Positions 15,553-23,771 of a stretch of 64,000 bases of DNA are shown here, in pieces. Made by a program: the position numbers and the translations under genes. Below the pieces are notes generated by a model. It had not been told where the DNA came from, did no database searches, and saw nothing but the letters and a program-made list of their open reading frames with translations. The stretch spans positions 62,001 to 126,000 of the forward strand of contig NZ_RDQR01000003.1 in assembly GCF_003703835.1 (NCBI RefSeq). Reading direction: 5' to 3'. The DNA comes from Auritidibacter ignavus. GTDB taxonomy: Bacteria > Actinomycetota > Actinomycetes > Actinomycetales > Micrococcaceae. Every line of letters begins with the position of its first letter. The first letter of the stretch is position 1.

Positions 15553-16563
15553 ATGGTCATGTACACGGGCCTTGCGCGGGTCGCCAGAAAGACTGGCTAC
15601 CCGGTGGTCGAGGTCAAGGGTTGGAAGCGACGAGGGTACGGGCAAATGTCCGGTGCCCGCTCGGTCATGTGCCACCACACGGCCGGGCCACGAAACGGGA
15701 ACTATCCGTCCCTGGGTGTGGTCCGGGATGGTCGGCCGGGCATCCCAGGGCCGTTGGCTCACTATGGGCTTGGTCGTGACGGAACAATTTATGTGATTGC
15801 CGCCGGCCGGGCAAATCACGCGGGCAAAGTCAGCCACACGAATTACACGAACTCTTACAGTATCGGTATTGAGGCTGAGAATACCGGTCGCGGCGAACAA
15901 TGGGGCTCGGCGCAAATGGACGCTTACGTGAAACTCTGTGCTGAGCTGTGCAAAGAATTCCGTTTGGACATGTCACGGGTCATTGGCCATAAGGAGGCGG
16001 CGGTCCCGCGTGGCCGTAAAGTGGACCCGACCTTCAACATGACCACGTTCCGTAACGCAGTCAAACGTGGCTACTGGAAAACACCAACAACTACCCCAAC
16101 AGCAACACCATCGACGAAGAAGGGATCATGGTTCGACATGGCAACTAAAGATGACCTGAGACAAGTCCTGCGTGAAGAGCGTAAGCAAGCATGGCTGTAC
16201 AAGGGCAAAAACGAGGATTGGGACACCTACGCATACTTGCGCAAGACCCACCGCCTGTTAGAGAACCTGTCTGACACGGTTGGCCGTAAAGTCTGGTCCT
16301 ACAAAAACCATCTCACCGACACTGATATTTACGCGTTCGTTCGGGCAACCCATCGGCAAGTGATGGCCGCACAGGGTGAACGTGAAGGGTTGCTGAAAGC
16401 GGTTGAGGCGCTCGCGGCGGGTAAGAAAATCAACCTTGAAGAAGTCCGTGAGGCCGCCGAGAAGGGTGTCTCGGACGCGCTTGGCAGTTTAGAGGCTGAC
16501 GTCACCCTTACTGTTAGCGCTGGCCAGGACGAAGAGCGCGAACAGGAAGAGCGAAAGGAGTAG
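15553..16563 (+). CDS. Endolysin, N-acetylmuramoyl-L-alanine amidase
   Basis: 336 residues from the ATG at 15553 behind AAGGAGAC. An Amidase_2 (PGRP-type) domain covers about residues 20-170: MCHHTAG supplies the first zinc ligand, later come the GPLAHYGLGRDGTIY region and VIGHKEAAVPRGRKVDP with the second His and the catalytic region. The C-terminal half is linked by a Thr/Pro stretch and contains two similar helical units (WLYKGKNEDWDTYAYLRKTHRLLENL, split here, and a second KNHLTDTDIYAFVRATHR), probably a wall-binding or oligomerising part. It cleaves peptidoglycan at lysis. The holin gene follows. Confidence 0.9.
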   Translation: MVMYTGLARVARKTGYPVVEVKGWKRRGYGQMSGARSVMCHHTAGPRNGNYPSLGVVRDGRPGIPGPLAHYGLGRDGTIYVIAAGRANHAGKVSHTNYTNSYSIGIEAENTGRGEQWGSAQMDAYVKLCAELCKEFRLDMSRVIGHKEAAVPRGRKVDPTFNMTTFRNAVKRGYWKTPTTTPTATPSTKKGSWFDMATKDDLRQVLREERKQAWLYKGKNEDWDTYAYLRKTHRLLENLSDTVGRKVWSYKNHLTDTDIYAFVRATHRQVMAAQGEREGLLKAVEALAAGKKINLEEVREAAEKGVSDALGSLEADVTLTVSAGQDEEREQEERKE

Positions 16564-16569
16564 CACAAC

Positions 16570-16827
16570 GTGACTATTTGGACTAAAGCTTTCTGGAAGG
16601 GCGCCCTGGACCGGGCAATTAAAACGTTTTTTCAAACCTTTGTTGCGGTCCTGGTTGCCGGGGTCGGCGCTGACGCTGTCGGTATCTCGGCCGGTATTCT
16701 TGACGCGCCGTGGCTGGCCGCGCTGAGCGTCTCAGCCCTAGCAACGTTCCTGTCCATTGCTACCGCTGTGGGTAATGCTGACAACACCGCGAAAGATGCG
16801 TCGCTGGACTCTGGCCGTGGTGTATAG
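16570..16827 (+). CDS. Holin, r1t family
   Basis: 85 residues from the GTG at 16570, behind AAAGGAG. The N-terminal signature FWKGALDRAIKTFFQTFVAVL is typical of the r1t holin family. A second hydrophobic helix covers about residues 48-68 (AALSVSALATFLSIATAV). The protein collects in the membrane and opens holes so the endolysin reaches the wall. It is the last gene of the phage late operon and is followed by a strong terminator. Confidence 0.88.
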   Translation: MTIWTKAFWKGALDRAIKTFFQTFVAVLVAGVGADAVGISAGILDAPWLAALSVSALATFLSIATAVGNADNTAKDASLDSGRGV

Positions 16828-16855
16828 GCTCGGGTGATCCTGCGACAACGGTTTA

Positions 16856-16902
16856 GGCCGCCTCGCTTACTCATTGGGTAGGTGGGGCGGCCCCCTTTTT
16901 TT
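16856..16902 (+). terminator. Strong terminator at the end of the phage late operon
   Basis: A 9-bp GC-rich stem (16856-16864 with 16884-16892, one G-U pair) is followed by CCC and seven T residues. It ends the rightward late transcript just before the prophage boundary. Confidence 0.85.
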
Positions 16903-17062
16903 GTCTTAAAAAGGGTTATGCCAGCGAACATATAACCGTGTGTGCTCGCGGTCGAGAGTTAGTCTGTTTGGACACCGCATCCTGCCCCCTTTTTCCCCGT
17001 CCAGAACAGCCGTCCAAATTGCTTGTTCCACCTGTGGTTCCACCCAGTACCCCGAAAACACA

Positions 17063-17093
17063 GAACCCGCCAGACCCAAAATCTGGCGGGTTC
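17063..17093 (-). terminator. Perfect 12-bp hairpin downstream of the tRNA gene
   Basis: Arms 17063-17074 and 17082-17093 pair perfectly around a 7-nt loop. Read on the minus strand it follows the tRNA 3' end and is followed by TGTGTTTT, so it is probably the tRNA terminator. Confidence 0.65.
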
Positions 17094-17120
17094 CCTGCTA
17101 CCCCGCGGGAGTAGCCACTG

Positions 17121-17194
17121 TAGGGCGTGTGGGACTTGAACCCACGACAAAAGGATTATGAGTCCTCTGCTCTGACCAACTGAGCTAACGCCCC
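17121..17194 (-). tRNA. tRNA with CAU anticodon (Ile-CAU or elongator Met)
   Basis: On the minus strand a full cloverleaf of 74 nt is seen. The acceptor stem is GGGGCGU with ACGCCCU, discriminator A; D arm AGCUCAGUUGGUCAGAGC; anticodon loop CUCAUAA; T arm ends GUGGGUUCAAGUCCCAC. No CCA is encoded. A CAU anticodon fits either lysidine-modified tRNA-Ile or elongator tRNA-Met; the D arm and UCG variable part resemble tRNA-Ile2, but this cannot be settled by eye. Its 3' end faces the prophage, so it is the likely integration target. Confidence 0.9.
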
Positions 17195-17207
17195 AAGGCT
17201 CAAGAAT

Positions 17208-18419
17208 CTATCGTAGCGTAGCTTCGGGGAGCAACTGAGTTGCTTCTTCAAGGGTGGCGCCACGGTACAGTGCTTCCAACACATCAACGCTAGCGGACTC
17301 AGAGTGCCGCAATGCGATCTGATACGAGCGCTCGCCCATCTTCTGGCGTTCGGCCGGAGCTGCCAGTAAAACCCGTTGCAACTTATCCGCTAAGTCTCCA
17401 GCGTCGCCAGGAGTGAACAGATACCCATTCTCTCCTTCATTGACCAAATGTGGGAGCGCCAACGCGTTGGCCAGGATCACCGGCTTCTGTGCGCTCATCG
17501 CCTCCAGAGAGACCAAAGACTGCAATTCAGCTGTTCCTGGTTGGCAGAACGCATCGGCCCGCAAATAAGCGACTCGCAGTTCCTCATCACTAAGATGACC
17601 CAAAAACCGGACCCGATCATCGACCCCCAGGGACTCAGCCAGATCCCACAACCGGTACCGCTGCTCACCGTCACCGACGATTTCTGCATGAATCTCCGGT
17701 CCAGTATGGCTCAGCGCACGCAGGAGCACATCAATATTCTTCTCCACGGCCAGCCGGCCGACAAACAACACCGTCGGGTATGGGTTTTTGGGGATTTCTT
17801 CGCCCTCGGCAAGCTGATATTTTGCCGCATTAATGCCGTTAGAAACCGGTAGCACCAAATCTAGGCCCGCTCGCTCGCGCATCGTTTGAGCTGACAGCGG
17901 GGTCGGTGTTGTCACGGCGACGGCTTTACCCATTAGTCGTCCCATATCGCGCCAGGAATTCTTCGACACAATATTACGGAACCACTGCGGAAACGGAAGG
18001 AAGGGGTCCAAATTCTCCGGCATAAAGTGATTGGTGCACACGGTACGAATCCGCCGCTTCTCAGCTTGTAAGATCGCTGCCTCACCGATCATGTAGTGGC
18101 ACTGCGCATGTACAACATCAGGTTTGATCTCATCCAAAAGCGCCCCAATCGCCTGTCCCGCATGCGATCGCGAAACCAGCCGATAGGTTTCGTGGGTCGG
18201 CGCCGGACACGACTTCAGACGGTGCACGGTTGCCTCGTCGCGGTACTGGACCGTGTCAGGCCCCGCCTCGTTGCGGGCCGAGACCACGTGGACATGATGA
18301 CCGCGCCGATGCAGTTCAGTGGCAAGACGGAAACATACGGTTGCGGCCCCGTTGACGTCTGGCGGATAGGTATCGGCAGCGATCAGGAGGGTCAGCGGGC
18401 CGGATTCAGGTACGGGCAC
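17208..18419 (-). CDS. GT4-type glycosyltransferase, probable glycolipid mannosyl/glucosyltransferase
   Basis: 403 residues from a GTG behind AAAGGAAG. It has a two-domain GT-B fold: the N-terminal nucleotide-sugar glycosyltransferase signature PPDVNGAATVCFRLA (residues 19-33), the middle VLFVGRLAVEKNIDVLLRAL, and the C-terminal FCQPGTAELQSLVSLEAMSA, which holds the EX7E-type donor site. This form is known from PimB/MgtA-like and diacylglycerol glycosyltransferases in actinobacteria, which act on membrane lipid acceptors at the inner membrane. A CDP-alcohol phosphatidyltransferase gene follows upstream on the same strand, which supports a phospholipid/glycolipid role. The substrate is not determined. 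Confidence 0.82.
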   Translation of the reverse strand: MPVPESGPLTLLIAADTYPPDVNGAATVCFRLATELHRRGHHVHVVSARNEAGPDTVQYRDEATVHRLKSCPAPTHETYRLVSRSHAGQAIGALLDEIKPDVVHAQCHYMIGEAAILQAEKRRIRTVCTNHFMPENLDPFLPFPQWFRNIVSKNSWRDMGRLMGKAVAVTTPTPLSAQTMRERAGLDLVLPVSNGINAAKYQLAEGEEIPKNPYPTVLFVGRLAVEKNIDVLLRALSHTGPEIHAEIVGDGEQRYRLWDLAESLGVDDRVRFLGHLSDEELRVAYLRADAFCQPGTAELQSLVSLEAMSAQKPVILANALALPHLVNEGENGYLFTPGDAGDLADKLQRVLLAAPAERQKMGERSYQIALRHSESASVDVLEALYRGATLEEATQLLPEATLR

Positions 18420-18508
18420 AAGCTTCCTTTGGTATGCGGGATAGGCAACGGGAATATTTGCTAGCTAACATATCAACTCGTTGCACGACTGTCATGGAAG
18501 CAGACAAC

Positions 18509-18538
18509 AAGGCGGTTCTCAACCGAATCGCCTTTTTT
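18509..18538. terminator. Short hairpin with T-run next to the phosphatidyltransferase stop
   Basis: AAGGCG (18509-18514) and CGCCTT (18529-18534) form a stem. A T-run follows on the plus strand, and on the minus strand it follows the stop codon of the phosphatidyltransferase gene. Confidence 0.4.
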
Positions 18539-19265
18539 AGTCGGATGCCGAGCTACCTCGTTCGTGCAGTCCGTGGCTGAGGTCTTCACTCGGCTCGTGA
18601 GTATAAGCCATGGACCAGCTTCGACGGTGGCGCGGATTAATGTTCTGGGAGCGTAACGAGTTGTACTTTTGAATACCTCGCCAGGCGTAGTCAACCGCGG
18701 CCAACACGTGACCGGCACTACCAGGGATCAAAAAGACGTAAGCAATCAGGTTCAACCAGTTAGACTCAGCGACTCCCTGGGCCAGGACCAGGGCCGGGAT
18801 ACCAATCATCAGCAACGCGGTGCGAACCTTGCCCAGCACTGTGACCTCAAGTTCTGGGCTACCCAGAAATAAGAACGCCATCAGGATAGCCAGCAACAGG
18901 TCTGGCACAATCAGGCTGAGTGCTAACCACCACGGAGCGAAACCAGACAGTGCCACCGACACCACGACGATGATAATCCCGATGCGGTCGGCCACCGGAT
19001 CCAGCCACTTTCCAACCGTGGAAATTTGGTTCAGTCGCCGTGCTAAATATCCGTCAATCCAGTCGGTGGAGAACAACACCACCAAAGTGATGAATGCCCA
19101 GACATACTCATCAATGACCAGCAACCAGACAAAGACCGGCACCAGCAAAAACCGGACAAAGGTGATGATATTGGGTATGGTCAGCCACCGGTCGGTGACA
19201 ACATAGTCAATATCGTCGCGGGTACCTGCACCAATCAGTCGCATCAGGACGGTCCTGAGCTCCAT
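18537..19265 (-). CDS. CDP-alcohol phosphatidyltransferase
   Basis: 242 residues. The family signature D-x2-DG-x2-AR-x8-G-x3-D-x3-D is present as DWIDGYLARR followed by GKWLDPVADR (about residues 68-94); the aspartates bind the metal and CDP-lipid. Five to six hydrophobic helices are seen. The enzyme transfers a phosphatidyl group from CDP-diacylglycerol to an alcohol such as glycerol phosphate, inositol phosphate or similar; it resembles PgsA-type proteins. A polar C-terminal tail of about 45 residues is longer than usual. The start is uncertain: the ATG at 19265 has no strong ribosome binding site. Confidence 0.85.
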   Translation of the reverse strand: MELRTVLMRLIGAGTRDDIDYVVTDRWLTIPNIITFVRFLLVPVFVWLLVIDEYVWAFITLVVLFSTDWIDGYLARRLNQISTVGKWLDPVADRIGIIIVVVSVALSGFAPWWLALSLIVPDLLLAILMAFLFLGSPELEVTVLGKVRTALLMIGIPALVLAQGVAESNWLNLIAYVFLIPGSAGHVLAAVDYAWRGIQKYNSLRSQNINPRHRRSWSMAYTHEPSEDLSHGLHERGSSASD

Positions 19266-19286
19266 CGGGTGGTAAGAGCCACAGGG

Positions 19287-20180
19287 TTAGTCCTTCTTTT
19301 TGTTCAGACGACGGACTAAGACAGCGAAAGTAGTCACCGAAGCACCCAGCAGAGTCAATGGAGCCCAGCGGTCTTTGACGAATTCACCTGCGTCGTTGAC
19401 TTTCTCGCCTGCTGCTGCCGCGGTCGAGTAGGAAGAAACCGGACGCAACTGTTCTGCACGGGTAGCCGAATCGACGCGCCCCAGGGCGTGGTCGGTGAAG
19501 GTCGCCAGCTGGGCTTTGACGTCAGTCTTCTCATTCAGGCCGGAGCGAATGTCACCGAGGTGACGGCGACGCAAGTCCATGCGGTGGCGGATTTCGTCAT
19601 CGCTGGGCTTGATATCAGGAATGCCCTCAGGTGCCTCACCGCGCTTGATCGCGGCTTTTTGTTCCTTCTGCGCCTGCTTGATGAGTTCTTTCTCGCGCTC
19701 TTTATCGATCTTCTTCTGCTCGGCCTTTTCGGCCTCGAGGCGATCGAACTCCACTGGGTCGAATGCGTTACCTTCCGTGAGGTATCCAATGTCGTGCTTG
19801 ACCCCGCGAATCAGGTCAGCGGGAACAAGAGGCATCGCAGCCATGATTCGCCAAGCGCCAATACCGATCAGGATCAGAGTCAGAACGAAGGCTCCCAGAG
19901 CGGTCCAGAGTGCCGCAACCCAGATATTGGTTTGAGTAGCAAAGCCTCCGATCATTGCCACGATCAAGGCCACGATGGTGATAAACAGGAACAAGAGGCC
20001 GACAACCGCAAATCCGGCCCCTACCCCGATGGTCACACCTTTGGAAGTGGCATGAGATTTTAGTAGTTGGAGGTTGTCCTTTAACTGTTTCGGCACCAGG
20101 CGCGAGCCAGTTGTGGCCAGATCCATCAGCGAGCTGGACCGAGTCTGATCTGAGACGGTCGGGGCACTCTTCTGAGCCAT
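19287..20180 (-). CDS. Membrane protein with holin-III-like segment and long charged tail
   Basis: 297 residues if it starts at the second ATG (20180), which has AGGAAT upstream; an ATG at 20201 is in frame. Two strong membrane helices cover about residues 50-75 and 87-110 (GVGAGFAVVGLLFLFITIV, then WVAALWTALGAFVLTLILIG), like the DUF1469/phage-holin-III superfamily. A charged helical region follows (EKAEQKKIDKEREKELIKQ), then a C-terminal single helix (LLGASVTTFAVLVRRL). Such proteins occur widely in actinobacteria and have no known activity. It lies between the phosphatidyltransferase and a lipoprotein gene. Confidence 0.65.
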   Translation of the reverse strand: MAQKSAPTVSDQTRSSSLMDLATTGSRLVPKQLKDNLQLLKSHATSKGVTIGVGAGFAVVGLLFLFITIVALIVAMIGGFATQTNIWVAALWTALGAFVLTLILIGIGAWRIMAAMPLVPADLIRGVKHDIGYLTEGNAFDPVEFDRLEAEKAEQKKIDKEREKELIKQAQKEQKAAIKRGEAPEGIPDIKPSDDEIRHRMDLRRRHLGDIRSGLNEKTDVKAQLATFTDHALGRVDSATRAEQLRPVSSYSTAAAAGEKVNDAGEFVKDRWAPLTLLGASVTTFAVLVRRLNKKKD

Positions 20181-20238
20181 TCGAAAATTCCTACTCTCCA
20201 CGGGAGGTGTTCAGTACCAGCAACAAACTATCATGACC

Positions 20239-20278
20239 GGTGCACCGACGAGAACCATCGGGCCCTCGTCGGTGCACC
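20239..20278 (-). terminator. Perfect 14-bp inverted repeat, likely terminator of the lipoprotein gene
   Basis: Arms 20239-20252 and 20265-20278 match fully around a 12-nt loop, between the lipoprotein stop and the next gene start. There is no clear T-run. Confidence 0.55.
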
Positions 20279-20357
20279 AAACGTCTACTCAGCGTGTTTC
20301 TCTCAGTATTTCACACCTTGGGCTTGAATGCCTGGGGGAATTCACACAATGACCAGA

Positions 20358-21017
20358 TTAGTTAGCGGGCACCGTCTCTTCAGCAAGATCCTGGCCATTG
20401 GTGTCGTCGAGGTCAACGTCCCACCGCAATTGGTCATCGTCCTCATCCAATTCCAGCTCGTCGACGATCGCTTCATCATCGCGTCCCTGAAGGACTTGCT
20501 GAGCTGCTTCAGCCGCGGTGACCGTGGCTTGTTCGGCTTTCTGCGTATCGTCGTCATCGCCGTCGTCTTGCTCGGTCTCGGTGACCTGACCTTCTGGAGT
20601 GATCACCAACTCATAAAGAGCACCCGAAGAAACTACGTCAACTTCATAGCTTGCACCAGAGTCCTCGCGATCCACTGCAATGACCACCCCATCACTATAT
20701 TCATTCAGTGCCGCATCAATCACGCCGAAGACCGCGTCCTCGCTTTCCGCGGTACCGTTTGAGTCGTTGGCACTACTAGCGTCATCATCCTGATCATCGC
20801 TGTCTGACTGGTCGTTTTCTTCCACCTGGCCATCAGCGTCGGCACCAGCATTCTGGTTGTTCGCCTCGGTCCCAGAGTCTGCGCTCTGCTCAGCGGGGGC
20901 ATTTGCTGAAGTGTCGGTACCTTGTTCTTCGGTCGAGCAACCTGTCAGCGTGGCCAGTCCCAGAACGCTAAGCCCCAGAACAGTGGTGACATGGCGGGTA
21001 GTGGTAGTTGTCATCAT
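20358..21017 (-). CDS. Acidic PepSY-domain lipoprotein
   Basis: 219 residues behind AAGGAGGAG. A lipoprotein signal peptide ends in LTGC at residue 27, where the cysteine would be lipidated. A long Asp/Glu/Ser/Asn-rich linker (about residues 30-95) leads to two PepSY-like units: VFGVIDAALNEYSDGVVIAVD with YELVITPEGQVTE, and TAAEAAQQVLQGRDDEAIVDE with LRWDVDLDD. PepSY domains are thought to inhibit peptidases or sense at the cell surface. The protein should be on the outer face of the membrane. Confidence 0.8.
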   Translation of the reverse strand: MMTTTTTRHVTTVLGLSVLGLATLTGCSTEEQGTDTSANAPAEQSADSGTEANNQNAGADADGQVEENDQSDSDDQDDDASSANDSNGTAESEDAVFGVIDAALNEYSDGVVIAVDREDSGASYEVDVVSSGALYELVITPEGQVTETEQDDGDDDDTQKAEQATVTAAEAAQQVLQGRDDEAIVDELELDEDDDQLRWDVDLDDTNGQDLAEETVPAN

Positions 21018-21163
21018 CAGAATCTCCTCCTTGCGGGATTACATCTCGTCGTGATTCTGTTTTGACCCGAGGATGCTATTCCCCCGGCTGATGAGTCTGA
21101 ACGTATCGAGAGTTTGTGAGAAGGCTATGAGAATTGATGCGTATGAGGCCTAAACTGACACTC

Positions 21164-21679
21164 ATGAGCCCAACGATTCGCCCCGCGCGTCCGCAAGATA
21201 CCGCCGAAATCCTTCAGATGATCCAGGCCCTTGCCGTGTACGAGAAAGAGCCTGATGCCGTCCGCAATACTGCCGAGCAGTTGCAAGTCCATCTTTTCGG
21301 CCCGCACCCTGCCATTTTCGCCCACGTCGTTGACGCGCCCGGTCCCAGCGACGGCCGGCTAGCTGGATTCGCATTATGGTTTTTGAACTATTCCACGTGG
21401 GAGGGGACGCACGGAATCTATCTCGAGGACCTCTACGTGCGTGCACAACACCGTGGCCAGGGATACGGCAAGGCGCTACTACAGCATCTGGCCAGTATTG
21501 CCGTAGCGCGCGGTTACCGCCGGGTCGAGTGGTCAGTGCTGGACTGGAACCAACCCTCCATTGATTTCTACCGCCACCTCGGGGCCTACCCCATGGATGG
21601 CTGGCACGTCTTCCGGCTCGATGGCCCCGCACTCCAATCGTACGGAACTTCGCAGGATTCCAACCGGCCAGAGGCGTAA
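21164..21679 (+). CDS. GNAT-family N-acetyltransferase, diamine acetyltransferase-like
   Basis: 171 residues from the ATG at 21164; an in-frame ATG at 21134 is less likely. The sequence starts TIRPARPQDTAEILQMIQALAVYEKEP and contains the acetyl-CoA loop RGQGYGKALLQHLA (about residues 100-113) and NQPSIDFYRHLGA, close to the SSAT/diamine N-acetyltransferase branch. It probably acetylates a polyamine or other small amine in the cytoplasm; the substrate is inferred. It is convergent with bioB: two bases separate the stop codons. Confidence 0.82.
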   Translation: MSPTIRPARPQDTAEILQMIQALAVYEKEPDAVRNTAEQLQVHLFGPHPAIFAHVVDAPGPSDGRLAGFALWFLNYSTWEGTHGIYLEDLYVRAQHRGQGYGKALLQHLASIAVARGYRRVEWSVLDWNQPSIDFYRHLGAYPMDGWHVFRLDGPALQSYGTSQDSNRPEA

Positions 21680-21680
21680 A

Positions 21681-22898
21681 TTAGGCATTCGGCGCGTAGT
21701 CAGTCCCAGCTCCCCGCAACCGGATCGACGGAATCAACACACCGTCGGGGTCTGTCTCGTGGCCTGTGACCGTGGGACGCGGTTTACCGCAAGGCAAGGA
21801 CTCCGACGCCGCCGTAGCCACAGATTCGTTGACCTTCTGAGCCGGCTGGGGATCGGTTGATACAGCAGCCAGATGCGCAGCACGGTGTGCTTTGAGCTCG
21901 TCACGTAATTGTTGTGCATCTTCAGTGCCCACGATAGAGAATCCGCCATCGACGATCATGTCAAGATCTTCTTCAGCCGGTTGCCCCTCTGAGGTGAGAT
22001 AGTCTCCCAAGAATAATGAGTTAGCCACATGGAGCGATAGTGGCTGTAGCGAGCGCAAGTGCATTTCTCGACCACCCGCGATCCGCAGTTCGCGGTCAGG
22101 ACACATAAACCGCACCGCGCACAGGATGCGCATGCATTGCTGTGGGGTGAGATAATTGGTCCCTGCAAGAGGGGTGCCTTCAAAGGGGATCAGGAAGTTG
22201 ACCGGAATCGAGTCTGAGTCGACGTCCCGGAGCGACTCAATGGTTTCGATGATCTGCTCATTGGTTTCGCCCATACCCACAATCAGACCCGAGCACGGTG
22301 ACAATCCAGCATTTCGGGCCTTACCGACAGTATCAACGCGGTCAGCAAAGGTATGAGTGGTGCAGATATTGCCGTAATGTGACTCAGCGGTATTGAGGTT
22401 GTGGTTATAGGCATCTACTCCTGCTTCTTTCAATCGTTCCGCCTGCCCGTCTTTGAGGAAGCCCAAGCAGGCACACACCTCAACACCGGGATTGGCCGAT
22501 TTGATGTCCTCTACCATCCCAGAGACCTTCTTAATGTCTCGATTCGAAGGCCCGCGTCCGGAGGCCACCAAGCACACGCGCGATGCTCCACCGGCGAGCC
22601 CGAATTCAGCTTGTCGCCGTGCTTCATCAGCATCAAGCCAGGAGTACTTGAGAATCTCGGTATCTGACCCCAAACGCTGTGAGCAATAACCACAGTCTTC
22701 AGGGCACAGACCAGACTTCAGGTTCACTAGGTAGTTGACCTTGACCTGGTTGCCAAAGTACTTTCTGCGCAAGCGACTCGTAGCGCTGACGAGCTCCATC
22801 AAGTCAGTATCTGGACTGGTCAAAATTTCCATCGCGTCGTCAGCGGAAATGACTTCACCGTTTTCAACGCGGTCTGCGAGTAATCCGTAGTTGAACAC
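21681..22898 (-). CDS. bioB: Biotin synthase
   Basis: 405 residues. A radical-SAM enzyme that inserts sulfur into dethiobiotin, the last step of biotin synthesis. The [4Fe-4S] cluster Cys ligands are in CPEDCGYC (residues 65, 69, 72); YNHNLNTAESHYGNI and the VNFLIPFEGTPLAG region are also typical. It is about 60 residues longer than usual owing to a C-terminal extension with no known motif. The start is GTG at 22898, within the first of two tandem palindromes of BioQ type (22892-22922), so biotin-dependent repression is likely. The other bio genes are not in the window. Confidence 0.95.
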   Translation of the reverse strand: MFNYGLLADRVENGEVISADDAMEILTSPDTDLMELVSATSRLRRKYFGNQVKVNYLVNLKSGLCPEDCGYCSQRLGSDTEILKYSWLDADEARRQAEFGLAGGASRVCLVASGRGPSNRDIKKVSGMVEDIKSANPGVEVCACLGFLKDGQAERLKEAGVDAYNHNLNTAESHYGNICTTHTFADRVDTVGKARNAGLSPCSGLIVGMGETNEQIIETIESLRDVDSDSIPVNFLIPFEGTPLAGTNYLTPQQCMRILCAVRFMCPDRELRIAGGREMHLRSLQPLSLHVANSLFLGDYLTSEGQPAEEDLDMIVDGGFSIVGTEDAQQLRDELKAHRAAHLAAVSTDPQPAQKVNESVATAASESLPCGKPRPTVTGHETDPDGVLIPSIRLRGAGTDYAPNA

Positions 22899-22922
22899 TG
22901 TTCAATCCTTGAACACTGTTCA
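22892..22922 (-). promoter_or_regulatory. Tandem BioQ-type operators overlapping the bioB promoter and start
   Basis: Two copies of the 13-bp palindrome TGAACACTGTTCA lie at 22892-22904 and 22910-22922. They match the TGAAC-N3-GTTCA form known for actinobacterial BioQ repressors. On the minus strand TTGACA (22928-22933) and AAGGAT (22905-22910) could be -35 and -10, with 17-bp spacing; the second operator then fills the spacer and the first covers the start codon. Alternatively AAGGA is the ribosome binding site. Confidence 0.85.
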
Positions 22923-22990
22923 GGAAATGTCAACCTCCTCACACAAACGGCACGCTTGCCTCCACCGCTCACCTGTGGCGAAATCTGGCG

Positions 22991-23728
22991 CTAAAGCAGC
23001 TCAAAGATACCAATTCCTGCGATAACGACACCGAAAATTGCGGTAAATCCCGCGCTGGAGGATGTCGCCTGTTCAGAAAGTAACTCGTCGAGCGTCGTCA
23101 GGGGCCCGGAGACTGTCTTCGGGAAAAAACACCGCCCCAGCGCCAGCAGTAAGGCTGGCATAATCATCACCACACAATACAGGGCCAGCAGACTAGCCGA
23201 TTGCCACAGACTCAGCTCCTGAGCGACCAAGATGCCGATCGCCGCCAGATAGGGAAGCATGGTGGCCACCTCCAAAACCACTGCTGTCAGAGCGAGGCTT
23301 GTCATTAAGGACGCCGATTTCAACCCCGAACTCTCGGACTGCATGATGTGGTCTCTGATTCTCCGCAAGACGCCTGGGCCTCGCTTCGGCGCCTTCCGGA
23401 CGCGGTTTCTTCGGCGATCACGCCACATCAGAAACACCCCAATCATGACAGCCAGGGCCCCGATGAACACCAGAATCCAAGAGAACCCCTCCGATTCAAA
23501 TACTGACCGGTACCGAGCAAACAGAGCGTCAGCACCTAATAGGAGGGCCAGACCAATCGCGTAGTAACTCAGCGCCACGACAGCTAGGTAGGTCGCAATA
23601 CGACCAAAGCGGAACTGTCCCGGTGCCATCGTCAACCACACCGGAATGAGCAGTGTCCCGAAAGCCGTGGAGTCTAAGAGCGCGAGGCCACCAATCACGA
23701 GGAGCAACATCAAGGGCGAATATACCAA
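22991..23728 (-). CDS. GAP/Sap-family membrane protein
   Basis: 245 residues with about six hydrophobic helices (LLLVIGGLALLDSTAFGTLLI at the N-terminus, then LAVVALSYYAIGLALLLG, WILVFIGALAVMIGVFLMW, ALTAVVLEVATMLPYLAAIG, ASLLALYCVVMIMPALLLALG, FGVVIAGIGIFEL). The DSTAFGT and ATMLPYLAA patterns are those of the GAP (Sap, sulfolipid-addressing) family, a LysE-like fold linked in mycobacteria to glycolipid export. The substrate here is unknown. A basic cytoplasmic loop (RDRRRNRVRKAPKRG) lies between helices 3 and 4. Confidence 0.75.
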   Translation of the reverse strand: MVYSPLMLLLVIGGLALLDSTAFGTLLIPVWLTMAPGQFRFGRIATYLAVVALSYYAIGLALLLGADALFARYRSVFESEGFSWILVFIGALAVMIGVFLMWRDRRRNRVRKAPKRGPGVLRRIRDHIMQSESSGLKSASLMTSLALTAVVLEVATMLPYLAAIGILVAQELSLWQSASLLALYCVVMIMPALLLALGRCFFPKTVSGPLTTLDELLSEQATSSSAGFTAIFGVVIAGIGIFELL

Positions 23729-23771
23729 TCAGGTCAGCGGAACAGTTCAGAACGAGCTCCGGGTACAGGAC

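Noticed and set aside
16940-17161. 73-residue rightward frame ending in VGLEPTTKGL
   Set aside because: It reads through the antisense of the tRNA gene; this peptide ending is a familiar artefact of translating tRNA genes. It has no ribosome binding site.
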